A stretch of DNA of 64,000 bases from NCBI GenBank assembly GCA_963971225.1, contig CAXARI010000118.1:1-64000 (forward strand). Reading direction: 5' to 3'. Below, piece by piece: positions 49,945-59,185 of this stretch. A program made the position numbers and the translations under genes. The notes beneath the pieces are model-generated. The model saw only the letters and a program-made list of their open reading frames with translations. It had not been told where the DNA came from and searched no databases. The DNA is from Melieria omissa. Lineage: Eukaryota > Arthropoda > Insecta > Diptera > Ulidiidae. The first letter of the stretch is position 1. Every line of letters begins with the position of its first letter.

Positions 49945-51301
49945 GATTGTGCGTACTTAGGTTCCACAAGCATTTGATTGGTTATATAGATCAGAGGTGC
50001 ATTCTTTCAATCAGTCGTTGTTGTGACAGCAACGAAGCAACACGTGTGGGGGCTGCGCGGATTTTTGTTTTGTTGCCTCAAGAAATTCTATGTATGAAAA
50101 AAAATTAGATGCTTTTGTTGTTGTAGTTTTTGTGTTGGCGATTGGTTGGCCTTTCGGCAATGACAAATGGGAACATTATATTTTTTTCACTTATAATTTT
50201 AAGGGTCAAGCGAAATGCACAATGTGCTTTCAACTAATTAAATAATTTGTTTGAATTTTTTTTGGGCAACTTTACATGTATTGGTTTTTGCTTTTCCATA
50301 AGAAGATTTTGGGCACCCCCTGATATAGATGTATCATGTGGTCGATATCACTTTTCCACAACGAAATTCTCCTGCATTATTTGAGATAGCGAGAAGATTG
50401 ACCCCATTTATGAAAGCTCAAAACTCCAGCTAGGTTTTAAGGTTATTATTTTTTCTATAAACCTAGAATCATCATATATTACAAGCATTTTATCGATTTT
50501 GCAGTAGGCAGCCATTTAATGTCACTCTTGCGCATCGATCTGTTCATGATTGCCGAATAGTAATCAAATTATTGATTTAATTTGATAAAGCTGCAATCTC
50601 TAGCTACATTTTAAGGGGTTTTTTATTAACGTAACCCATACCGTTTGGAATCTATAAGCACTTCAGTGGTGAGTGTGTATTTTGTAATAGGCAGTTTTTC
50701 AATGTTATCCTTGCGCATCGATATGCTCATTATTCCTGACGGATAATGAAAAGTTATGGACCAATATAGAAAGCACAAGACTCTGGCTAAATTTTAAGGG
50801 GTCAATTATTAATATGCACTTATGCATTTGGTGTTGACAAGCATTTTAGTGGTCGCACCCAAGTAGCAATTTTTTCAAAGTCACCGTTCCAAATCGATTT
50901 GCTTTCGAACCTTGGGGTATAGAAGGATGATTGATACCATTATAGAAAGCATACGAGTCTAGCTAAATAATAAGGCATAATATTATTAAAATCCGTTAAC
51001 GGGTCGAGATTTAAGAGCCATAATTTCGATCATGCTGCCGGTGGGATATTTTTTTTTATTTAACAAATTGGTGAAAGGTGGTCACTCTGGCTTAATTTTG
51101 ACGCCATTTTGATTAAAGTGATTGTGCGTACTTAGGTTCCACAAGCATTTGATTGGTTATATAGATCAGAGGTGCATTCTTTCAATCAGTCGTTGTTGTG
51201 ACAGCAACGAAGCAACACGTGTGGGGCTGCGCGCAGCCATTTAATGTCACTCTTGCGCATCGATCTGTTCATGATTGCCGAATAGTAAGTAGAGTAGTAG
51301 A

Positions 51302-51565
51302 CAGCCGCCGTGGCTCAGTTGGTTAGTGCGCGGTCCAAGCGAGTCGCATGCAGAGCGACGCTAGTTCGAATTCTGCATGTAGTAACACCTAAAAAAAATA
51401 ACGGGAAACTCGTTTTCTCTTTCGGTGGCTGTCCTCTCAGCTGGAAATGGCAAACCTCTGAGAGTAAAAATTGCCTATGAAAAAGCTCCCAACCTGCCGT
51501 TCGGAACCGGCATAAAACTGTAGGTCCCTTCCACCCGCGTACAAAATTCACACGCACAACACGGG
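51302..51565 (+). mobile_element. tRNA-derived SINE, copy 9, left part
   Basis: Copy 9 is split at ACACGGG by the errantivirus-like element. The rest lies at 58013-58081. Removing the element and one CGGG gives an uninterrupted SINE. Confidence 0.9.
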
Positions 51566-51888
51566 ATTTATGTGGATTTTTATCTCACTTCAATAATATT
51601 TACACAACACAATTTTGATTTATTCTTTATTACGATCCATTCGCTTTTAACTCCGATTTACAACTAACTGCTTAAAATTAATTTTTGTCTTCTCTCATTC
51701 TATTGTCTTTTGGGTGAGTTACGAAAAGTGCAAGGTTAGTAAAATGTGTGACTGTGGGAATGGAATTCGAAATTTGAGGAGCAATGTGGAGGTTTCTGTG
51801 GAGTAAGCGGGAATTGTGTATTTATTTGGTGTAGTCTACAGGTATGTTAGTTGGCGGAGTTGGTTGGTTTGGTGGAGGTAACGTAACT
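51566..51888 (-). repeat. 3' LTR of the errantivirus-like element (323 bp)
   Basis: On the minus strand it starts AGTTACGTTACC and ends CACATAAAT. It contains the last ~22 codons and stop of env. It is 31 bp longer than the 5' LTR (extra block about 51831-51861). Confidence 0.93.
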
Positions 51889-53336
51889 CCTCCCCCCCTT
51901 GACTGAAAATTCTCCTGGATTTTCTTTTTTTCTTCTTTAATTTTGAGAAGTATATATATTAATATTGCAGACAATAGAATGATTACAATTGATAAGCTTA
52001 TAATTATTGGTGTTACAATTTTTTGGTTTGTTGTTTTGTAGTGTCTAATTTCTTTAATTTTTTCTATATTTTCCATTTCCTGGAAGATTATATCTTCGAA
52101 AGTTGGTGTTAGCGTTGCATTTTTGATGTCTATTTTTGATGGAATTACAAAGTTTTGCTTGAATTTTTTATTCATATTAGAAAAAGTTTCATCATTTATT
52201 AGAGTTTTGCAATCGTAGAATGAGATTAGATAATTATTTTCTAATTCTATTTCTCTATCATCGCAATTACTTTTTACAGTGGTTTTCTCAATATTTCTTA
52301 ATACTAATAGTCCTGGTTCTATTTCTATTATCTCTGGTTTAAGGTTTTTTATTTTATTACAATTGTTTCTAAAAATACATATTTTACTTTTTTTCAGTTT
52401 ATTTGTATTTAATTCGTAATTATAGTCGTAGGTAATGTTATTTATATATATTATTTCCTGTGGATTGAAGTTTAGTTGAGTATGGTTTTGTGTAGGGATT
52501 GGTATTAGTAGGGTTCGTTTTACGGCTATAACATTTAATGGTATTTTTATAATGAATATGATCTTATTGTGGTCAAGTTGAGCTGTAGCCAATATTACAT
52601 TTTGCAGTTTGTAGAAGTCAATTTTGAACTCGTTTATTTCTTCTGGGGTTAATATATTACTGGCCATAGTGTTTAGTCTTGCTGACATAATGTTGTTCTG
52701 AATGTGTTCTATGTTATCTTCTATGATTTTTATTTTAAAAAGTATGTCTAGGTAAGTTAATTGGTTCATTGTTTCGTCGTTTTGTAGTTCAATATCTGAG
52801 AATTTGTTTATAATATTTTTTCTGTCTATTTCTATAGTTTGCTTAATGCTTTCAAATGTTTTATTAAAATGATTATTTATACGTACATTGTTATTTAGAT
52901 TATCGATTATATTGTGGGTGTTTTCGTCTAGAATGTGTAAATGTTCCTCAATTTCTGTTTTGTCTTCATCGTCCATTGTTCCTGTAATCCATTTCAGTCC
53001 TGTTCCTAGTCCGTTAAATAGTCCTCTTTTTTGTCTATTTGGGAGGATGCTGTGTATTTTGGATCTAACTCTATTTAGTTCGTTTTCTAGTAAAGCTTTG
53101 TTTTGTATTGACCTTGTACTTTGTATATTTTCTTCTAAGGTTTGTATAATGCTTTCTATGTCTTCGACGTCAATTATGTGAATAATTTTGGTGTAGTTTT
53201 GGGTAATATGTGCATCGTCTAATTTTATTTCGGCGTAACCCTTGTCGCTGTTGATAGGTTCAATCGTTAGTGTTGACGTTATTGGCTTCGTTAGTAGGAG
53301 AATCGTCATCATCAGTGTTAACCAGTTGACCTGCAA
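51822..53336 (-). CDS. env: Env glycoprotein of the errantivirus-like element (504 aa)
   Basis: An envelope-type membrane glycoprotein that would act at the cell surface in membrane fusion. An N-terminal hydrophobic signal peptide lies at residues about 1-22. A furin-type site RQKR at 101-104 is followed by GLFNGLG, the position and character of a fusion peptide in errantivirus Env and the related baculovirus F proteins. Several N-glycosylation sequons follow (for example NYT near 47). A transmembrane segment spans about 440-464, with a 40-residue cytoplasmic tail rich in K/E and then proline. The start at 53336 overlaps the end of pol by 77 bp in another frame, so expression presumably needs a spliced RNA; I did not identify splice sites. 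The stop codon lies inside the 3' LTR. No break is seen. Confidence 0.93.
   Translation of the reverse strand: MQVNWLTLMMTILLLTKPITSTLTIEPINSDKGYAEIKLDDAHITQNYTKIIHIIDVEDIESIIQTLEENIQSTRSIQNKALLENELNRVRSKIHSILPNRQKRGLFNGLGTGLKWITGTMDDEDKTEIEEHLHILDENTHNIIDNLNNNVRINNHFNKTFESIKQTIEIDRKNIINKFSDIELQNDETMNQLTYLDILFKIKIIEDNIEHIQNNIMSARLNTMASNILTPEEINEFKIDFYKLQNVILATAQLDHNKIIFIIKIPLNVIAVKRTLLIPIPTQNHTQLNFNPQEIIYINNITYDYNYELNTNKLKKSKICIFRNNCNKIKNLKPEIIEIEPGLLVLRNIEKTTVKSNCDDREIELENNYLISFYDCKTLINDETFSNMNKKFKQNFVIPSKIDIKNATLTPTFEDIIFQEMENIEKIKEIRHYKTTNQKIVTPIIISLSIVIILLSAILIYILLKIKEEKKKIQENFQSRGGGVTLPPPNQPTPPTNIPVDYTK
51889..51900 (-). other. Polypurine tract of the errantivirus-like element
   Basis: AAGGGGGGGAGG on the minus strand directly precedes the 3' LTR. 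It would prime plus-strand DNA synthesis. It also lies inside env, where it encodes glycines. Confidence 0.85.
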
Positions 53337-56300
53337 ATTTAGTTTTTCTTTTAATATTGCTTGTGTGGATATTGTCTAAATTTAATTTCTTGTATCTTGG
53401 TTCGTATTTATGCCTGAGTGCCTTGTAGTTTTTCACGTAGCCTTCGGCTTCTTCATTTGTGTAATCTTCACGATTCTGATTTAGTTTGTTTATGGTTTTA
53501 CGTTTAGCTTCTTCTAAGCGACTTTTTATTGTTGAGTTTTCTATTTTTCCTTCAGCTATATCGATAGGCCTTTCTTTTGTTGTCGAATGAATGGATTTAT
53601 TATAGTATTCAATACATTTGAACACTCTCTCTTTTGTTGACAGTGTGGAATTTTCTGTTTCTAACACTCTGAATTTTTCGGATAGTGTGCTATGGAGTCT
53701 TTCCACATCGGCGTTGCCGGTGTGATTGTTTGGCTTTGTAAAATGGACTTCGATCTCTTCTTCTCTTAAAAAGTCCTTCACGTTTACCGAATTAAATTCA
53801 TTATCCGTAATAATGCGGGATGGTTTTGTCCTTGTTGACAGGAATTGTCTTAACTTTTCAACTATTGTGATACTGTTTCTATCCTCTAAATGATATGCAG
53901 TGGCAACTTTGGAAAATTTATCAATGAAAGTGATGAAGCTATGCTTCTTTATTGTGTAGACATCTAGGTGAATAGTTTCATGTGGGTGGTTTGGTGTTTC
54001 TGTAATTAGTAATTTTGCTCTAACGGGATTCCTATCATACTTGGCCCTACTACAAATGTCGCAGTTATTTATATATTTTTGTATTAGTAGTTTCAAATTT
54101 TTGAAATATATTAACTTTTTTAAACTTTCGTAATTTTCATTAATGCCTCCATGTCCAGATTCTTTTCTATGAAATTTTTCAATTTGTCTGAACGTTTCAT
54201 TTTCATCTTTCATGTCTCTGGCATGGTGACTGCATTTGAGAAATTTTATTTTTGTTCCGTAAATGCTGATAAGTTTTAATTGTACTTTGTTGTACATATA
54301 ATCTGAAAGTTCGCAATATATTCCTACTTTGCCAATTTTTATGTGTCGTCTAAAAATATCTGTCATGAAGTCAGAAGTAATGTCATCGGTGTTTATGTAA
54401 ATTTTCATTTTGTTATTGATAATTTCTGTTTCCACGATTTTATTGTCAGTAATTATTATTTGTGTTTGAAATCTGTTGACTACTGTTTCCAATATGGGAA
54501 AGTGGTCATTCTGCTCTTCTCGTTGGGAGTGTGTTGTTGCGTCTGTGCTTATGTTGTCTTCGTCAATGTTTAATATTTCGCCTGATTCTGGGTTAACTCT
54601 GCTTAGAAAGTCGGCTATTATATTTTCTTTTCCTTTTATGTAGTTTATGTCTATATTGTACTCTCCAAGATTTATGAGCCATCTCTGCAATCTTGGGTTT
54701 ATATCTTTTCCTTTGTGTTTATTAAGCAACCAAACTAGGGGTTGATGATCTGTATGTAGTTCGAATTGTCTGCCATATATGTATGGTCGGTAATACGCTA
54801 CTGCCCAGACTATCGCTAGGAGTTCTTTTTCTACTGTAGCATAGTGTTTTTCGTGTTCATTTAAAGTTCTGCTTGAATAACTAATAGGGTGATCTCCTTG
54901 CATTAGGATGGCACCTAGGGCGTGGTCACTTGCGTCTGTTACTAATTTGAATTTTCTTGAATAGTCAGGGTATTTTAGGATAGGTGCGTTTGTTAACAGT
55001 CTTTTGAGTTTTTGGAAAGAGTCTATATATAATGGGTCCTTCACATTGACTTTCGCTCCCTTCTTTAGGTACTTTGTCATATTGGATGCTACTTTAGCGT
55101 AATCCTTGACAAATTTTCTAAAGTATCCTGTTGTTCCTAAGAACGATTTTATTTGATGTTGTGTTTCGGGCAGTTTTAGTTCTTGTATAATTTTTATTTT
55201 CTGGGGGTTAGGCTTTACGCCTTCGGTTGTGAGTATATGCCCTAGATACTCCGTTTCCTTACAGAAAAATTTACATTTGTTTATCTGTATTTTGAGATTG
55301 TGTTCCCTCAGTTTCTCGAAGACTTTCTGGATATTAGCTATGTGTTCTTTCAGGCTCGTGCTGAATATCAAAATGTCGTCCAGGTATACGACACATATTT
55401 TGTTTATTAACTCTCTCAGAACGGAATTCATGAGTCGTTGGAACGTCGATGGGGCGTTCTTCAACCCAAACGGCATTCTCACGAACTCGTAGTGCCCTAA
55501 CGGGGTTGAGAAAGCGGTTTTTTTTCTATCTACTTCCTTAACTAGCACTTGGTGGAAGCCTTTGGCTAGATCAAGTGTAGTGAAGTATTGAGCCTTTCCT
55601 AGTTTGTCTAGGATTGACTCGATGTTTGGGATTGGAAATTTGTCTTCGACCGTAATTTCATTCAGCTTACGGTAGTCGACCACCAATCGCCACTTTTTCT
55701 TCCCTGAATTGTCCATTTTTTTTGGCACAATCCAGAGGGGGGAATTATAAGCGGAAGTGCTTTCTTTGATTATGTTTTGCTCAAGCATTTCTTTTATCTG
55801 TTTGTTAATTTCGGTTTCATGCACTTGAGGGTACCTATATATTTTCGAATATACAGGTTTATTTGTTTTGGTTACAATCTCATGTTGGATTTGGTGGGTG
55901 TGACTTAGTGCCTGCCCTTCTAAAAAAAATAGATCGCTATTGGATTCTATAATTTTTTCTGTTTCTTTCTTTTCCTCTTCATTCATATCATTTCTAATGA
56001 GTTTATTTGGAATTTCTTTTATTTCTTCTAATGCGTGAATATTTTCGTAACTGTAAGGGCAAGTGCCTATGAAATTGATTCGGTTTCCATTTATTTCTAT
56101 ATATTCTTGGTCTAGGTTGATAATTGCTCCTACCCTCTTTAGAATATTCTGTCCGATAAGTCCGCTAAAATTTTTATCTTTAAATGTCGTTATTTTCCAT
56201 GCCATTAAGTTAGGGTCATGAAATTCTTTTGGCGTTTCTGTAATTATTTCGTATTCTGTTTGGCTTTGTCCATTTAAGGTATTGAGTTTTAATGGTTTGT

Positions 56301-56448
56301 TAAGTCTGCTCCTCTTATAGTTTGGTAAGGTGTCCTCATCTAATAGTGTCGTCGAAGACCCTGTATCGATTAGGCATTTAATTGTTTTATTCCCAATTGT
56401 TAATTCAACTATCGGTAAATTTTCTTGGGGGCTACCGATTGAAAATTT
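53260..56448 (-). CDS. pol: Pol polyprotein: protease, RT, RNase H, integrase
   Basis: The frame is open from upstream of the gag stop through 53260. The first ATG is at 56205 (981 codons), but the protease active site CLIDTGSS lies upstream of it, so translation most likely enters by a -1 shift at 56448-56442. Numbered from the 56205 Met: RT has LDLAKGFHQ (D212) and YLDD at 274-277; RNase H has TDAS (D424), E462 and D486; integrase has an HHCC domain (H679, H685, C715, C718) and the catalytic triad D748, D801 and E835 with 33 residues between the last two. All catalytic residues are present and there is no internal stop. The C-terminus overlaps the start of env by 77 bp. Confidence 0.94.
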   Translation of the reverse strand, partial: KFSIGSPQENLPIVELTIGNKTIKCLIDTGSSTTLLDEDTLPNYKRSRLNKPLKLNTLNGQSQTEYEIITETPKEFHDPNLMAWKITTFKDKNFSGLIGQNILKRVGAIINLDQEYIEINGNRINFIGTCPYSYENIHALEEIKEIPNKLIRNDMNEEEKKETEKIIESNSDLFFLEGQALSHTHQIQHEIVTKTNKPVYSKIYRYPQVHETEINKQIKEMLEQNIIKESTSAYNSPLWIVPKKMDNSGKKKWRLVVDYRKLNEITVEDKFPIPNIESILDKLGKAQYFTTLDLAKGFHQVLVKEVDRKKTAFSTPLGHYEFVRMPFGLKNAPSTFQRLMNSVLRELINKICVVYLDDILIFSTSLKEHIANIQKVFEKLREHNLKIQINKCKFFCKETEYLGHILTTEGVKPNPQKIKIIQELKLPETQHQIKSFLGTTGYFRKFVKDYAKVASNMTKYLKKGAKVNVKDPLYIDSFQKLKRLLTNAPILKYPDYSRKFKLVTDASDHALGAILMQGDHPISYSSRTLNEHEKHYATVEKELLAIVWAVAYYRPYIYGRQFELHTDHQPLVWLLNKHKGKDINPRLQRWLINLGEYNIDINYIKGKENIIADFLSRVNPESGEILNIDEDNISTDATTHSQREEQNDHFPILETVVNRFQTQIIITDNKIVETEIINNKMKIYINTDDITSDFMTDIFRRHIKIGKVGIYCELSDYMYNKVQLKLISIYGTKIKFLKCSHHARDMKDENETFRQIEKFHRKESGHGGINENYESLKKLIYFKNLKLLIQKYINNCDICSRAKYDRNPVRAKLLITETPNHPHETIHLDVYTIKKHSFITFIDKFSKVATAYHLEDRNSITIVEKLRQFLSTRTKPSRIITDNEFNSVNVKDFLREEEIEVHFTKPNNHTGNADVERLHSTLSEKFRVLETENSTLSTKERVFKCIEYYNKSIHSTTKERPIDIAEGKIENSTIKSRLEEAKRKTINKLNQNREDYTNEEAEGYVKNYKALRHKYEPRYKKLNLDNIHTSNIKRKTKFAGQLVNTDDDDSPTNEANNVNTND

Positions 56449-57491
56449 ACTTCTTCTTGTGTTACATGGTCTATTTCCATTGGTTCGTGGTGATTTCCCC
56501 CATGTTGCCTGTATTGTCCACTGTTTTGTCGGATCTGTCCACTGTTTTGTCGATACTGTCCAATGTTTTGTCGATACTGTCCACTGTTTTGTGGGTACTG
56601 TCCAATGTTTTGTCGATACTGTCCACTGTTTTGTGGGTACTGACCATTGTTTTGTCGATACTGTCCACTGTTTTGTGGGTACTGTCCACTGTTTTGTGGG
56701 TATTGGCCATTGTTTTGTTGGTACTGTGTGTTTTGTTGGTATTGTTCGATTTGGCTTTTTGGGTTCATGGTATAATTATTTTCGTATTTTTTCTTTTTTA
56801 TTAATCCAGTTTCTTCTAGTGTATGGTATGCTTCTCTTATATTATTAATATTCCTACTATATACTATGGACGCTAAATGTGGAGGTATGTTATTTAGGAA
56901 CGTTTTTAGGATCATTGATTCGTTTGTAGTTGGGGAAAATTCTGTAGGTTGATAATTATCTTGCTCGTATTTTGTGTTTAGTTTGTCTAAGATACTTTTT
57001 AGGTATTCATAATATTGACTTACATTATTTCTATTTTTTGCGTTTAGTGCTTTGAAGTACAGTTGATGATATGTTTCTCTCACTCCAAAATTTTTTATTA
57101 GTTCCTCTTTTATTTGTATCCATGTCGGTTTCGGTCCTAGTGTTCTGATTGTATGGAGGGCATTTCCCTGCAGCTTGTTGATTATACACCTCTGGAATAC
57201 GTATTCCTTCATCTGCGTGTTTTCGAATATCGGTAAGAAAATTTCTACTTCCCGTATAAAGGAGGTTAGGTCATAATCCTTTTCGCCTCTATATTCCTTA
57301 ATTCTGCCTGCCTCTTTTAATAACTCCGAAACTGCTATCGGCGTGTTAGGAATTGCGTCCGTCCTTGGTTGCGGTGGGGTTGTTTGTATTGTTGGGTGTT
57401 GCGGTGGTGTTATTTGTGTTGGCTGTTGGTTCTCCATCGTGGGATATGGTGTTGCTTTTCTCTCTTTTTCCTTATTGGTTATTTTCGGCAT
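56409..57491 (-). CDS. gag: Gag polyprotein of the errantivirus-like element (360 aa)
   Basis: A capsid-type structural protein. Starts at ATG 57491, about 230 bp inside the 5' LTR. A proline/glutamine/threonine-rich N-terminus (about 1-50) is followed by a helical capsid-like domain (about 50-235; blocks such as TSFIREVEIFLP and YFKALNAKNRNNVSQYYEYL). There is no CCHC zinc knuckle. In its place, residues about 248-329 form a seven-residue repeat of the type G-Q-Y-P/R-Q-N-S/N/I. The DNA below it is a 21-bp minisatellite. The Q/N/Y/R-rich repeat may serve RNA binding in place of a knuckle; that is inference. The last ~13 codons overlap pol. Confidence 0.92.
   Translation of the reverse strand: MPKITNKEKERKATPYPTMENQQPTQITPPQHPTIQTTPPQPRTDAIPNTPIAVSELLKEAGRIKEYRGEKDYDLTSFIREVEIFLPIFENTQMKEYVFQRCIINKLQGNALHTIRTLGPKPTWIQIKEELIKNFGVRETYHQLYFKALNAKNRNNVSQYYEYLKSILDKLNTKYEQDNYQPTEFSPTTNESMILKTFLNNIPPHLASIVYSRNINNIREAYHTLEETGLIKKKKYENNYTMNPKSQIEQYQQNTQYQQNNGQYPQNSGQYPQNSGQYRQNNGQYPQNSGQYRQNIGQYPQNSGQYRQNIGQYRQNSGQIRQNSGQYRQHGGNHHEPMEIDHVTQEEVNFQSVAPKKIYR
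56442..56448 (-). promoter_or_regulatory. Probable -1 ribosomal frameshift site, gag to pol
   Basis: In the gag frame the codons GTA AAT TTT give the heptamer A AAT TTT (pattern X XXY YYZ), about 30 bases before the gag stop at 56409-56411. A one-base backward slip here enters exactly the open pol frame carrying the protease. A downstream stimulatory structure was not assessed. Confidence 0.75.
56509..56750 (-). repeat. 21-bp minisatellite within gag (~11 units)
   Basis: The plus strand repeats (C/A)(C/A)(C/A)TGTTTTGT(C/G)G.TACTGT. Being a multiple of three, each unit adds seven residues to gag without shifting the frame. The first and last units are diverged. Confidence 0.9.
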
Positions 57492-57720
57492 ATAATTTCT
57501 GTTTTGGTGGTTGTTGATTCCTTTTTTTTTTTTTTGTGTGTGTGTTTAAATATGAATATTATTATTTGTGTTTAGCGTTCTGTCAATTTTGTTTAACGTT
57601 TTACACTTTGATGTGTGTTTTTTTTTTTTATTTATATTTATATTTATATATAAATATATTTATATTCAGCGTTTTGTTCTTCTCTACGTATCTTTGGATT
57701 CGTAGTTGTCCGACTGCGCC
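57492..57720 (-). other. Errantivirus-like element 5' leader with primer binding site
   Basis: GGCGCAGTCGG (57710-57720, minus strand) abuts the 5' LTR, the serine-tRNA type site known in gypsy-group elements. The rest of the leader is A-rich on the sense strand (long A runs near 57523-57536 and 57620-57629) and holds no frame I support. Confidence 0.8.
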
Positions 57721-58012
57721 ATTTATGTGGATTTTTATCTCACTTCAATAATATTTACACAACACAATTTTGATTTATTCTTTATTACGATCCATTCGCT
57801 TTTAACTCCGATTTACAACTAACTGCTTAAAATTAATTTTTGTCTTCTCTCATTCTATTGTCTTTTGGGTGAGTTACGAAAAGTGCAAGGTTAGTAAAAT
57901 GTGTGACTGTGGGAATGGAATTCGAAATTTGAGGAGCAATGTGGAGGTTTCTGTGGAGTAAGCGGGAATTGTGTATTTATTTGGTGGTTGGTTTGGTGGA
58001 GGTAACGTAACT
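57721..58012 (-). repeat. 5' LTR of the errantivirus-like element (292 bp)
   Basis: Matches the 3' LTR closely except that a 31-bp block is absent: TTGGTG is joined directly to GTTGGTTTGG at about 57984-57989. Confidence 0.93.
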
Positions 58013-58081
58013 CGGGTGGTTGCGGGAAGCTAGGCCTTAGTCTCGCGTAAGCGGGCTCTCGTGCCAATCAATTATTATTAT
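58013..58081 (+). mobile_element. tRNA-derived SINE, copy 9, right part
   Basis: Begins with the duplicated CGGG and runs TGGTTGCGGG... to the ATT tail. One private change (GCGGGCTCTCG). Confidence 0.9.
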
Positions 58082-58856
58082 GATTGTGCGTACTTAGGTT
58101 CCACAAGCATTTGATTGGTTATATAGATCAGAGGTGCATTCTTTCAATCAGTCGTTGTTGTGACAGCAACGAAGCAACACGTGTGGGGGCTGCGCGGATT
58201 TTTGTTTTGTTGCCTCAAGAAATTCTATGTATGAAAAAAAATTAGATGCTTTTGTTGTTGTAGTTTTTGTGTTGGCGATTGGTTGGCCTTTCGGCAATGA
58301 CAAATGGGAACATTATATTTTTTTCACTTATAATTTTAAGGGTCAAGCGAAATGCACAATGTGCTTTCAACTAATTCAACTAATTAAATAATTTGTTTGC
58401 ATTTTTCTTGGGCAACTTTACATGTATTGGTTTTTGCTTTTCCATAAGAAGATTTTGGGCACCCCCTGATATAGATGTATCATGTGGTCGATATCACTTT
58501 TCCACAACGAAATTCTCCTGCATTATTTGAGATAGCGAGAAGATTGACCCCATTTATGAAAGCTCAAAACTCCAGCTAGGTTTTAAGGTTATTATTTTTT
58601 CTATAAACCTAGAATCATCATATATTACAAGCATTTTATCGATTTTGCAGTAGGCAGCCATTTTGATTAAAGTGATTGTGCGTACTTAGGTTCCACAAGC
58701 ATTTGATTGGTTATATAGATCAGAGGTGCATTCTTTCAATCAGTCGTTGTTGTGACAGCAACGAAGCAACACGTGTGGGGCTGCGCGGCAGCCATTTAAT
58801 GTCACTCTTGCGCATCGATCTGTTCATGATTGCCGAAGAGTAAGTAGAGTAGTAGA

Positions 58857-59185
58857 CAGCCGCCGTGGCTCAGTTGGTTAGTGCGCGGTCCAAGCGAGTC
58901 GCATGCAGAGCGACGCTAGTTCGAATTCTGCATGTAGTAACACCTAAAAAAAATAACGGGAAACTCGTTTTCTCTTTCGGTGGCTGTCCTCTCAGCTGGA
59001 AATGGCAAACCTCTGAGAGTAAAAATTGCCTATGAAAAAGCTCCCAACCTGCCGTTCGGAACCGGCATAAAACTGTAGGTCAATTCCACCCGCGTACAAA
59101 ATTCACACGCACTACACGGGTGGTTGCGGGAAGCTAGGCCTTAGTCTCGCGTAAGCGGGCTGTCGTGCCAATCAATTATTATTAT
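58857..59185 (+). mobile_element. tRNA-derived SINE, copy 10
   Basis: Full-length copy with intact boxes and small private changes (GGTCAATTCCACC, CACTACACGGG). Confidence 0.88.

Larger units (their letters stand above)
45231..51565 (+). repeat. Satellite array, right arm, segment 5
   Basis: Monomer blocks close at 46373, 47553, 48734 and 50419. The last (1,685 bp) contains a SINE; the next SINE unit is cut by the errantivirus-like element. A subgroup from about 48790 on reads CATCATATATTACAAGC instead of CATCATATTTTACAAGC. No gene is visible. Confidence 0.95.
51566..58012 (-). mobile_element. Complete errantivirus-like Ty3/Gypsy element with env, 6,447 bp
   Basis: On the minus strand: 5' LTR 57721-58012, binding site GGCGCAGTCGG, gag, pol in the -1 frame, env overlapping the end of pol, a purine tract, and 3' LTR 51566-51888. 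The target duplication is CGGG (51562-51565 and 58013-58016). All three frames are uninterrupted, LTR ends begin AGTTAC as in the gypsy/errantivirus group, and gag has no zinc knuckle, as usual there. The element lies within a SINE copy that is itself part of the satellite, so it is younger than that SINE unit. It is an insect endogenous retrovirus-type element; open frames make recent activity plausible but do not prove it. Confidence 0.95.

Noticed and set aside
56330..56848. 172-codon plus-strand frame rich in C, F, V and H
   Set aside because: It is the antisense shadow of the gag 21-bp repeat, whose unit length keeps all frames open.
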